A DNA stretch of 14,963 bases from an uncultured Rikenella sp. (lineage in GTDB: Bacteria; Bacteroidota; Bacteroidia; Bacteroidales; Rikenellaceae), in the NCBI RefSeq assembly GCF_910577125.1, contig NZ_CAJTMN010000052.1, forward strand, positions 1 to 14,963, read 5' to 3'. A program made the translations under genes and the position numbers. Shown here one piece after another: positions 5,217-12,932 of the stretch. The notes under the pieces are model-generated. The model made no database searches, was not told the origin of the DNA, and saw nothing but the letters and a program-made list of their open reading frames with translations. The stretch's first letter is position 1; each line of letters starts with the position of its first letter.

Positions 5217-5282
5217 CCCGCCGCCGGTCAAACGCCCGACGAGTGCACCCTGCTGCGGAAAACGGAAATACACAGATCGATT

Positions 5283-6677
5283 ATGGCCATACAGAAACCA
5301 TCCATACCCAAAGGGACCCGCGACTTCTCGCCCGTCGAGACCGCGCGGCGCAACTACCTCTTCGACACCATCCGGAGCGTCTTCCGGCGCTACGGCTTCC
5401 AGCCCCTCGAAACCCCCAGCATGGAGAACCTCTCCACCCTGCTCGGCAAGTACGGCGACGAAGGCGACAAACTCCTCTTCAAAGTCCTGAACTCCGGCAA
5501 CTTCCTCAAGGGGGTCGAAGCCGAAGAGCTGCTGGCCGCCGGCGAGAGCGACAGCCCGAACGCGCTTGCCACCCGGATCTGCGAGAAGGGGCTGCGGTAC
5601 GACCTCACCGTGCCTTTCGCGCGGTACGTCGTGCAGCACCGCAACGAGATCGTCTTCCCGTTCAAACGCTACCAGATCCAGCCCGTGTGGCGCGCCGACC
5701 GGCCCCAGAAAGGCAGATACCGGGAGTTCTACCAGTGCGACGTCGACGTCGTCGGGTCGGACTCGCTGCTCAACGAAGTCGAGCTGATCCGGATCGTGCG
5801 CGACGTGTTCGGAGCTTTGGGCATCCGGGTCGTGCTGAAACTCAACAACCGCAAGATACTCTACGGCATTGCCGAGACCATCGGCCATGCCGACAAGATG
5901 ATGGACATCACCGTCGCGATCGACAAACTCGACAAGATCGGCATCGACGCCGTGAACGAAGAGCTCGCCGAACGAGGACTCGACCGCGAAGCCATCGACA
6001 AACTGCGCCCCATCCTCGAACTCACAGGCGACAACCGCCAGAAACTCACCGCTATTACCGCCATTATCGGCGACCGTTCCGCCACCGGCCGGCTCGGGAT
6101 CGAGGAGGTGACCACCGTGCTCGACTATGTGGAGGCGCTCGGAGTGGAGCTGCCCGTCGAACTCGACCTCTCGCTGGCCCGGGGGCTCAACTACTACACC
6201 GGCGCGATTTTCGAAGTCAAGGCGCTGGACTTTCCGATGGGGAGCATCTGCGGCGGCGGGCGGTACGACGACCTGACCGGCATCTTCGGCATGCCCGACA
6301 CCTCGGGCGTGGGGATCAGCTTCGGCGCCGACCGGATTTACGACGTGTTGCTGGGGCTCGACCTCTTCCCGGCCGAGACGGCGGAGAGCGTCCGCGCCCT
6401 CTTTGTCCACTTCGGTGCCGAGGAGGCCCGCGAGGCGATGCGCCTGATGGACGGCGTGCGGCGGGCCGATCTGGCCGTCGAGCTCTATCCCGAGCCGGCG
6501 AAGATCAAAAAACAGTTCGATTATGCCGAGAAGCGGGGGATTCCGTACCTCATCTTCGTCGGCGAGACCGAGGCGGCGGCGCGGCGGGCCACCGTCAAGC
6601 ACCTCGCCACGGGCGAGCAGACCGAAGTGCCGTTCGACCGGCTGGCCGACTTCCTGAAGGAGGGACGCTTGCAGTAA
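5283..6677 (+). CDS. hisS: Histidyl-tRNA synthetase
   Basis: This 464-residue class II aminoacyl-tRNA synthetase charges tRNA-His in the cytosol. Visible elements are the start MAIQKPSIPKGTRDF; motif 1 around YGFQPLETPSME (37-48); LRYDLTVPFARY (104-115); motif 2 around FKRYQIQPVWRADRP (127-141) plus GRYREFYQCDVD (144-155); the histidine-specific loop LARGLNYYTGAIFE (298-311); motif 3 in GGGRYDDL to GVGISFGADR (324-351); and a C-terminal anticodon-binding domain (from about 370) with YPEPAKIKKQFDYA. The ATG at 5283 is preferred over an in-frame GTG at 5172, since the extra 37 residues are low-complexity, lie partly in the repeat-derived region and do not resemble the family. The nearest promoter-like box is about 900 bp upstream across the repeat array. 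The M23 peptidase gene follows after 28 bp. Confidence 0.97.
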   Translation: MAIQKPSIPKGTRDFSPVETARRNYLFDTIRSVFRRYGFQPLETPSMENLSTLLGKYGDEGDKLLFKVLNSGNFLKGVEAEELLAAGESDSPNALATRICEKGLRYDLTVPFARYVVQHRNEIVFPFKRYQIQPVWRADRPQKGRYREFYQCDVDVVGSDSLLNEVELIRIVRDVFGALGIRVVLKLNNRKILYGIAETIGHADKMMDITVAIDKLDKIGIDAVNEELAERGLDREAIDKLRPILELTGDNRQKLTAITAIIGDRSATGRLGIEEVTTVLDYVEALGVELPVELDLSLARGLNYYTGAIFEVKALDFPMGSICGGGRYDDLTGIFGMPDTSGVGISFGADRIYDVLLGLDLFPAETAESVRALFVHFGAEEAREAMRLMDGVRRADLAVELYPEPAKIKKQFDYAEKRGIPYLIFVGETEAAARRATVKHLATGEQTEVPFDRLADFLKEGRLQ

Positions 6678-6705
6678 CCGGTTTCCCGCATACACCTATT
6701 ATTAT

Positions 6706-7773
6706 ATGATTATACCTATGTATTTTCGCATCTTTGCACACCGGTCGCGGCTGGTCGCCGGTCTCTTTTTGGGTCTGACCCTCTGCGCCGCTCCGGGCGA
6801 GGCTTCGGCGCAGCGGCGCACCGGGACGCCGGTGACTCCCCGGCTCGAAGAGCTTCCGCGCCGGCCGATGGACACCATTCCGACGGCCGATCCCGAGACC
6901 AAAGTCATCATCTTCAGCAATAACACCTGGGAATACTACCGGCCGGAGCTGCGGCGGCTCGACCGTCTGCCCGTCTTCAGCGAACACTGGGACACCGCCT
7001 CGGTCTTCTCCTATCGGAACATCGAGCTCGGCGAGCTGCCGGCCACGGTCGATCTGCGCATGGTCGACAGCCTCGGCCAGTTCTGTTGCCCGGTGCAGGG
7101 CAAAGTCCTCTCGAAATACGGCCCGCGGCGCAGGCGCAACCACCACGGCGTGGACATCCCGATGAAACCGGGCGAACCGGTGCTGGCCGCGTTCGACGGC
7201 AAAGTCCGGTATGCCAAGTACAATACCGGCGGGTACGGGAATCTGGTCATTATCCGCCATCCCAACGGGCTGGAGACCTGGCACTCGCACCTCATGAAGT
7301 GCAACGTCCGGGTGGGAGACTACGTCAAAACCGGACAGGTGATCGGCTACGTGGGACAGACCGGGCGCGCTTTCGGGCCCCACCTCCATTTCGAGACCCG
7401 CTACTGCGACCAGAGCTTCGACCCGGAGTTCCTCTTCGACTTCGAGAACGGGATGCTCCGCTACCAGACGTTCGCCCTGAACCGCGACTACTTCAGCATC
7501 TATTCGCGTGCCTCCGAACTCCTCGAAGAGGACGACGAACCGGACCTGGCCAATACCCTGCTCGCCGAGGCCGACGACTCGACGATGATCCGCGCAGCGC
7601 AGCCCAAGCCGGCTTCGGCTACGGGCGCGCCGGTGTACCACATCGTTAAAAAGGGAGATATTCTGGGCCGCATCGCGCCGAAATACGGGACGACCATCGC
7701 CCGGATCTGCCAGCTCAACGGCATCGACCGCAACAGCACGCTGAGGCTCGGGCAGCGGCTGCGGGTCAGGTAG
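6706..7773 (+). CDS. Secreted M23 metallopeptidase with C-terminal LysM domain
   Basis: This 355-residue exported protein probably cuts or remodels peptidoglycan cross-links in the periplasm. A signal peptide covers about residues 1-35 (hydrophobic LVAGLFLGLTLCAAPGEASA, then Q). The lysostaphin-type M23 domain runs from about 128 to 232 and looks active: HHGVD (146-150) supplies the zinc-binding HxxxD, GPHLHFE (224-230) the HxH, and WHSHL (192-196) the conserved catalytic His195. After an acidic linker (270-300) a LysM domain (309-355, YHIVKKGDILGRIAPKYG to LGQRLRVR) would bind glycan chains. The start may be the ATG at 6706 or at 6718, four codons later; both keep the signal peptide. It lies 28 bp behind hisS, so co-transcription is likely. 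A 7-bp GC-rich stem-loop follows 26 bp after the stop. Its exact substrate bond, and whether it is instead an activator of another hydrolase, cannot be told. Confidence 0.92.
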   Translation: MIIPMYFRIFAHRSRLVAGLFLGLTLCAAPGEASAQRRTGTPVTPRLEELPRRPMDTIPTADPETKVIIFSNNTWEYYRPELRRLDRLPVFSEHWDTASVFSYRNIELGELPATVDLRMVDSLGQFCCPVQGKVLSKYGPRRRRNHHGVDIPMKPGEPVLAAFDGKVRYAKYNTGGYGNLVIIRHPNGLETWHSHLMKCNVRVGDYVKTGQVIGYVGQTGRAFGPHLHFETRYCDQSFDPEFLFDFENGMLRYQTFALNRDYFSIYSRASELLEEDDEPDLANTLLAEADDSTMIRAAQPKPASATGAPVYHIVKKGDILGRIAPKYGTTIARICQLNGIDRNSTLRLGQRLRVR

Positions 7774-7799
7774 CCGCCGCTTTGAAAAACAGCCCGAGA

Positions 7800-7817
7800 C
7801 GGGCGGGATTCCGCCCG
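7800..7817 (+). terminator. GC-rich stem-loop between the peptidase gene and purL
   Basis: CGGGCGG (7800-7806) pairs with CCGCCCG (7811-7817) around loop GATT, a 7-bp perfect stem 26 bp after the peptidase stop and 8 bp before the purL promoter box. An A-run rather than a T-run follows, so intrinsic termination on the plus strand is only a possibility; it might instead be regulatory for purL. Confidence 0.35.
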
Positions 7818-7825
7818 GAAAAACG

Positions 7826-7833
7826 TATATTTG
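7826..7833 (+). promoter_or_regulatory. Bacteroidetes -7 box for purL
   Basis: TATATTTG matches TAnnTTTG and ends 25 bp before the purL ATG at 7859, a typical spacing for a short leader. A TTG-type -33 box is not visible at 19-21 bp because the GC-rich stem-loop at 7800-7817 occupies that region. No purine riboswitch-like structure is seen. Confidence 0.6.
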
Positions 7834-7858
7834 AAGATCGAAAACCATACACCATCCC

Positions 7859-10800
7859 ATGATACAACTCTTCCGTAAAGACGACACCCTTTTTGCGGTA
7901 CAGACCGCCGCGGCGCTCGACCGGACGGCGATCGACAAACTGTGCTGGCTCTTCGGCGACGCCGAGTGGCTCGACGTTTCATCGGTGAGCGGCATCTTCG
8001 TCGGCCCCCGGCGCGAGATGATCACCCCGTGGAGCACCAACGCCGTCGAGATTACCCAGAACATGGGCATCGACGGAATCGTGCGGATCGAGGAGTTCCG
8101 GATGGTCGACAGCGAGGCCGCGCCGTACGACAAGATGCTCTACCGGATGTATCGGACGATCGACGGCGACGTCTTCACCATCGACAAGCAGCCCGAACCG
8201 ATCGTCCACATCGAGGACATCGAGGCGTATAACAAAGAGCAGGGCCTGGCGTTAAATCCGGACGAGATCCAGTACCTCAAGGACTTGGCGGTGCGGATCG
8301 GGCGACCGCTGACCGACAGCGAGGTGTTCGGCTTCTCGCAGGTCAATTCGGAGCACTGCCGGCACAAGATTTTCAACGGACAGTTCGTCATCGACGGGGA
8401 GACTAAACCGGAGACGCTTTTCAAGCTCATCAAGAAGACCACGACCACGAATCCGGGGCGGGTGGTGAGTGCGTATAAGGACAACTGTGCGTTTTTGCAG
8501 GGGGCTGTGGTCGAACAGTTCGCGCCGGCTTCGCATGAGGGGCCGGACTATTTCGAGACCGAGGACTTCGAGAGCGTGCTTTCGATCAAGGCCGAGACCC
8601 ACAACTTTCCGACCACCGTCGAGCCGTTCAACGGCGCCGCGACGGGGACGGGCGGCGAGATCCGCGACCGGATCGCCGGGGGGAAAGGGGCTTTCCCGAT
8701 GGCCGGGACGGCTTGCTATATGACCGCTTACCCCAGATTAGACGGGGGCAGAAACTGGGAACGCTCCGTTCCGGCCCGGCCGTGGTTGTACCAGACACCG
8801 GAGGATATCCTCATCAAGGCTTCGAACGGCGCTTCCGACTTCGGGAACAAGTTCGGGCAGCCGCTGATCACCGGGTCGGTCTACACCTTTGAGCATGCGG
8901 AGAACGGGAAGACCTATGGATTCGACAAGGTGATCATGCTCGCCGGGGGGATCGGCTACGGGAAGAAGGTCGATTCGCTGAAAGATGATCCGACGACGGG
9001 GGATAAGGTTGTGCTTTTGGGTGGGGATAATTATCGGATCGGTATGGGCGGCGGCGCGGTTTCGAGCGTGGCGACGGGCGAGTATGCCAATGCCATCGAG
9101 CTCAATGCCATCCAGCGGTCGAATCCGGAGATGCAGCGGCGGGCGTATAACGCCATCCGGGCATTGAGCGAAGAGCGGGACAATCCGATCATCTCGATTC
9201 ATGACCACGGGGCGGGGGGACACCTCAATTGCCTGTCGGAACTGGTCGAGGCGACGGGGGGACGGATCGACATCGACCGGCTGCCGATCGGCGACCCGAC
9301 CTTGTCGGACAAGGAGATCGTCGGGAACGAGTCGCAGGAGCGGATGGGCCTGGTGATGGACGAGAAACACATCGACCGCTTGCGGGCTATTGCCGAGCGC
9401 GAGCGGTCGCCGATGTACGTCATCGGGGAGACGACCGGGGACATGCAGTTCACCTTCGTGGACAACCGGACGGGCGAGCGGCCGATCGACCTGCAGCTCA
9501 GCGCGATGTTCGGCGAGGCGCCGCGGACGGTGATGACCGACCATACGGTTGTCGAGACCTACCGGGCGCCGGAGTACGACGTCGACCGGGTGGGGGATTA
9601 CCTGACCGATGTACTGCAATTGGAAGGGGTGGCTTGTAAGGACTGGCTGACCAATAAGGTGGACCGTTCGGTGACGGGGCGCGTGGCGATGCAGCAGACG
9701 GCGGGGACGCTCCAGCTGCCGCTCAACGACTGTGCGGTCATTGCGTTGGACTATCAGGGAAAAGCGGGGATCGCGACGGCGCTGGGGCATGCTCCGGCGG
9801 CGGCGATGGCCGATCCGGGCAAGGGGTCGGTGCTGGCTATCGCCGAGGCTTTGACCAATATCGTCTTCGCGCCGATCAGGGGAGGATTGGAAGCTATATC
9901 TTTGAGTGCCAACTGGATGTGGCCGTGCAAGAACGAGGGGGAAGACGCCCGGCTCTATCGGGCGGTCGAGGCGGCCAGCGACTTTGCACTGGCTTTGAAG
10001 ATTAACATTCCGACGGGGAAAGACTCTTTGTCGATGACCCAGAAGTATCCGGACGGTCAGGCCGTGATGGCGCCCGGGACGGTGATCATTACCTCGGCGG
10101 GCGAGGTTTCGGACGTGAAGAAGTGCGTGCGGGCGGCGATAGATGAGGAATATTGCGGGAAGAGCTCGTTGGTTTATGTGGATATGACCGGCGGCGAGGA
10201 TTTCCTGTTGGGCGGGAGCGCTTTTGCACAGGTAATCAATGCGGTCGGCTCGTCGGCCGATGTGCCGACGGTCAGGGATGCGGACTATTTCAAACGGGCG
10301 TTCAACGCCGTGCAGGAGCTCATCGGGCGGGGCGATGTGCTGGCGGGGCATGACGTGTCGGGCGGCGGCTTGATTACGGCCTTGCTGGAGATGGCCTTCG
10401 GGGGGAATCGCGCCGGGTTGGCGGTGGACCTGAACCCGTTGCGGAACGACGACTTGGTGAAGCTCCTGTTCAGCGAAAAACCGGCCGTGGTGCTTCAGGT
10501 GGCTGCGGAACGGGCGGAGGCGGTGGTGGCGTCGCTCGACAAGATGGGCGTGGCCGGGGTGCGGATCGCCGAAGTGCTCGGCGAGCGGAAGTTCTCGCTG
10601 CGGCACGGGTGCTGCGAACGGCTCCAGCTGGATATCGACAAAATGCGGGATGTGTGGTATCGGACTTCGTACCTCTTGGATCGGAACCAGAGCACGCCGC
10701 AGCTGGCGTTGGAACGGTACGAGAACTATAAGAAACAGCCGTTGTACTACGACTTTCCGGCTCATTTCAGCGGCAAATTGTCGCAGTACGGCATCGACCC

Positions 10801-11581
10801 GAAACGCAAAACGAAAACCGGCATCAAGGCTGCGATTATCCGCGAAAAGGGGTGCCAGTGCGACCGCGAGACCGCGTGGGCGATGCACCTGGCGGGATTC
10901 GACGTCAAGGACGTGCATATGACCGACCTCATTTCGGGGCGCGAGACCTTGGAGGAGGTCAATCTGATCGCCTTCGTCGGCGGGTTCTCCAACTCCGACG
11001 TGCTGGGGTCTGCCAAGGGGTGGGCCGGGGCGTTCCTCTACAATCCGAAAGCCAAGGAGGCGTTGGAACGCTTCTACGCGCGGCCGGACACCTTGTCGAT
11101 CGGGATCTGCAACGGCTGCCAGCTGATGGTCGAACTGGGGCTCATCGCGCCGAAGACGGACGAAGAACGGCCGAAGATGCTCCACAACGACTCGCACAAG
11201 TTCGAGTCGAGGTTCCTGGGGGTTACGATTCAGCCGTCGCCGAGCGTGATGCTGCGGTCGCTCGAAAATTCGATTTTGGGCGTTTGGGTGGCGCACGGCG
11301 AAGGGAAATTCCACCTGCCGTATGCCGAAGAGCATTACCACATCCCGATGAAGTACCTCTATTCGGAGTACCCGGGGAATCCGAACGGCAGCGATTACAA
11401 CGCCGCCGCGATCTGCTCGGCCGACGGGCGGCACCTGGCGATGATGCCCCACCTGGAACGGGCCCTGCGGCCGTGGAACTGGGGCTATTATCCGAGCCTC
11501 GCGCCGCGCTCCGAGGATGAGATCACGCCGTGGATCGAAGCCTTCGTCAATGCCCGCGAGTGGATCAAGGAACGGCAATAG
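7859..11581 (+). CDS. purL: Phosphoribosylformylglycinamidine synthase, large single-chain type
   Basis: This 1240-residue enzyme converts FGAR, glutamine and ATP to FGAM in the fourth step of de novo purine synthesis. It is the large single-chain form, not the split PurS/PurL/PurQ form. An N-terminal PurS-like domain is followed by the linker and first AIRS half with FSQVNSEHCRHK (159-170) and ETHNFPTTVEPFNGAATG (246-263), GGEIRDRIAGGKGAFPMAGT (265-284) and IHDHGAGG (447-454). The second AIRS half includes NIPTGKDSLSM (716-726) and HDVSGGGL (831-838). The C-terminal glutaminase domain (about 988-1240) has GGFSNSDVLGSAKGWA (1041-1056), the nucleophile Cys1084 in GICNGCQ, and the triad partners His1198 and Glu1200 in MMPHLER. 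All catalytic residues are present. It has its own promoter box at 7826. The methyltransferase gene follows immediately and may be translationally coupled. Confidence 0.97.
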   Translation: MIQLFRKDDTLFAVQTAAALDRTAIDKLCWLFGDAEWLDVSSVSGIFVGPRREMITPWSTNAVEITQNMGIDGIVRIEEFRMVDSEAAPYDKMLYRMYRTIDGDVFTIDKQPEPIVHIEDIEAYNKEQGLALNPDEIQYLKDLAVRIGRPLTDSEVFGFSQVNSEHCRHKIFNGQFVIDGETKPETLFKLIKKTTTTNPGRVVSAYKDNCAFLQGAVVEQFAPASHEGPDYFETEDFESVLSIKAETHNFPTTVEPFNGAATGTGGEIRDRIAGGKGAFPMAGTACYMTAYPRLDGGRNWERSVPARPWLYQTPEDILIKASNGASDFGNKFGQPLITGSVYTFEHAENGKTYGFDKVIMLAGGIGYGKKVDSLKDDPTTGDKVVLLGGDNYRIGMGGGAVSSVATGEYANAIELNAIQRSNPEMQRRAYNAIRALSEERDNPIISIHDHGAGGHLNCLSELVEATGGRIDIDRLPIGDPTLSDKEIVGNESQERMGLVMDEKHIDRLRAIAERERSPMYVIGETTGDMQFTFVDNRTGERPIDLQLSAMFGEAPRTVMTDHTVVETYRAPEYDVDRVGDYLTDVLQLEGVACKDWLTNKVDRSVTGRVAMQQTAGTLQLPLNDCAVIALDYQGKAGIATALGHAPAAAMADPGKGSVLAIAEALTNIVFAPIRGGLEAISLSANWMWPCKNEGEDARLYRAVEAASDFALALKINIPTGKDSLSMTQKYPDGQAVMAPGTVIITSAGEVSDVKKCVRAAIDEEYCGKSSLVYVDMTGGEDFLLGGSAFAQVINAVGSSADVPTVRDADYFKRAFNAVQELIGRGDVLAGHDVSGGGLITALLEMAFGGNRAGLAVDLNPLRNDDLVKLLFSEKPAVVLQVAAERAEAVVASLDKMGVAGVRIAEVLGERKFSLRHGCCERLQLDIDKMRDVWYRTSYLLDRNQSTPQLALERYENYKKQPLYYDFPAHFSGKLSQYGIDPKRKTKTGIKAAIIREKGCQCDRETAWAMHLAGFDVKDVHMTDLISGRETLEEVNLIAFVGGFSNSDVLGSAKGWAGAFLYNPKAKEALERFYARPDTLSIGICNGCQLMVELGLIAPKTDEERPKMLHNDSHKFESRFLGVTIQPSPSVMLRSLENSILGVWVAHGEGKFHLPYAEEHYHIPMKYLYSEYPGNPNGSDYNAAAICSADGRHLAMMPHLERALRPWNWGYYPSLAPRSEDEITPWIEAFVNAREWIKERQ

Positions 11582-11597
11582 TCGGAATCACCCACCG

Positions 11598-12851
11598 TTG
11601 GAACAGCGCGACCTCGACATACTCGTCACCGACGAAGCCCGGCAGCTCGTCGAACGCTACCTGGAGAGCGATCCGGAGCGGCTGGCCTTTGCGCTGCGCA
11701 ATCCGGCCGTCACGCACCAGATCCGGATGCTGCAGAAGTGCCGGAATAAGCTTCCCGCTTATTATGCCGCGCGGTGCATCGTGCCGCAGGTCGCTTACGA
11801 GCAGTCCAGCGGCGAGGCGGCGGCGGAGATGAAGGCGGAAACCCTGCGCGCTTTTTTGCTCCCCGATGAACGGCGGCTGGCCGTGGATCTGACCTGCGGA
11901 CTGGGCGTGGATGCGCGGGCCTTGGGAGGGGTCTTCGAGCGGGTGATCGCTGTCGAAAGCGATCCGTTGCGGGCCGGAATCGCCCGGTGGAACTTCGGTT
12001 TGTTGGGCGTGGGGAATGTCGAGGTACGGAATTGTACGGCTGAAGCATTTCTGGAACAGTGGACGGCCGATGCCCATGCGGGACAGGCGATTGACCTCGT
12101 TTATATCGACCCGTCGCGGAAGAGCGGCGACGGGCGGCGCGTCTACTCGCTGGAGGAGAGCTCGCCGAACGTCTTGGAGCTCTTGCCCGTGTTGCGGCAG
12201 GTGGCGCGGCGGATCGTGCTGAAACTCTCGCCGCTGTTCGACGTCGACGAAGTGAACCGCCTGTTCGGCCCGGAGGCCGGCGTGGAGGTCGTCAGCGTCG
12301 ATGGCGAGTGCAAGGAGGTGCTCGTCTGGCTCGGTTTTTCGGACGAGGCCGAGCGGACACAGGTGTATCGACGGGTGACCGCTATCCGGCACGGCGGGGT
12401 GGAGCGGTTCGACTTCGCGCGCGAACAGGCGACGGCGGACTCCGTCGCTTCGACCGGCACGCTGCCGCCCGGCGAGGAGCGTTTCCTATCGGTGCCCGAC
12501 GTCGGATTTTACAAGTCCAGAACCGTGGCGGCTTATGCGGCACAGTATCTGGGCGACGTGCCCGGGGGATGGCGGGTCGAGGGGGATTGTCTTTTTACTG
12601 CAGAGCCGCCGGAACATTTTGCCGGCAAAGTCTACCGGATCACCTTCCGGCATCCGTACCGGCCGAAAGAGATCGCCCGCCTGCTGCGGATGCGGAGCAT
12701 CCGGCGGGTCAATATCCACCGGCGCGGTTTTTCGGCTTCGGCCGAGGAGGTGGCCCGGGCGCTGGGGGTGCGGCTCGGAGGAAATACCGATCTCTTTTGC
12801 CTGACGATACAGGGCGAACCCACCGTCTTTTTCGTCGGCCGGGTGGGTTGA
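11598..12851 (+). CDS. Class I SAM-dependent methyltransferase with THUMP-like domain
   Basis: The protein has 417 residues if started at the TTG at 11598, 16 bp after the purL stop; this gives EQRDLDILVTDEARQL, which I recall as a typical family beginning. In-frame ATGs at 11517 and 11550 lie inside purL and add low-complexity residues, so I disfavour them, but they cannot be excluded. The Rossmann methyltransferase core shows motif I VDLTCGLGVDA (96-106), the acidic AVESDP loop (118-123), and a DPSRK motif (171-175, family form DPARR) followed by SLEESSPNVLELLP. A C-terminal THUMP-like region (about 330-417) ends in NTDLFCLTIQGEPTVFFV. The THUMP relation suggests an RNA substrate, but the target is unknown to me. 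It is probably co-transcribed with purL, and transcription should end at the stem-loop 20 bp downstream. Confidence 0.88.
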   Translation: MEQRDLDILVTDEARQLVERYLESDPERLAFALRNPAVTHQIRMLQKCRNKLPAYYAARCIVPQVAYEQSSGEAAAEMKAETLRAFLLPDERRLAVDLTCGLGVDARALGGVFERVIAVESDPLRAGIARWNFGLLGVGNVEVRNCTAEAFLEQWTADAHAGQAIDLVYIDPSRKSGDGRRVYSLEESSPNVLELLPVLRQVARRIVLKLSPLFDVDEVNRLFGPEAGVEVVSVDGECKEVLVWLGFSDEAERTQVYRRVTAIRHGGVERFDFAREQATADSVASTGTLPPGEERFLSVPDVGFYKSRTVAAYAAQYLGDVPGGWRVEGDCLFTAEPPEHFAGKVYRITFRHPYRPKEIARLLRMRSIRRVNIHRRGFSASAEEVARALGVRLGGNTDLFCLTIQGEPTVFFVGRVG

Positions 12852-12871
12852 ACCGGGGCGATGTGAATATA

Positions 12872-12914
12872 AAAGCGTGGCGCATATCCGACTTGCGGAT
12901 ATGCGCCACGCTTT
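12872..12914. terminator. Bidirectional terminator between convergent genes
   Basis: A perfect 19-bp stem (12872-12890 with 12896-12914) with loop ACTTG. The plus-strand right arm ends in CTTT followed by ATTTATATA. The minus-strand product ends in CTTTTATATT, giving U-rich tails in both directions. It sits between the methyltransferase stop (12851) and the stop of the opposing glycanase gene (12933). Confidence 0.9.
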
Positions 12915-12932
12915 ATTTATATAGGTATGGAG

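Noticed and set aside
5172..5282. Extended hisS start at GTG 5172
   Set aside because: The added residues are partly repeat-derived, contain the leader hairpin and do not resemble HisRS N-termini, while ATG 5283 gives the typical beginning.
4367..5490. Several short open frames (60-160 codons) in and around the repeat array
   Set aside because: They coincide with palindromes and are Arg/Ser/Pro-rich; no conserved protein pattern or credible start context. The region is better explained as non-coding repeats.
5175..6709. Long open frames overlapping hisS in other phases (both strands)
   Set aside because: hisS has complete class II synthetase motifs; the alternatives have none and reflect third-position GC bias.
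6595..8133. 512-residue open frame antisense to the M23 peptidase gene
   Set aside because: The plus-strand peptidase has an intact signal peptide, zinc site and LysM domain; the antisense frame has no motifs and spans two plus-strand genes.
9897..9904. TATCTTTG promoter-like box inside purL
   Set aside because: It encodes conserved purL residues in the middle of the gene with no gene start downstream in range; a chance match.
8738..11578. 946-residue open frame antisense to purL
   Set aside because: The purL sequence carries all conserved motifs; the reverse frame is His/Arg/Pro-rich without motifs.
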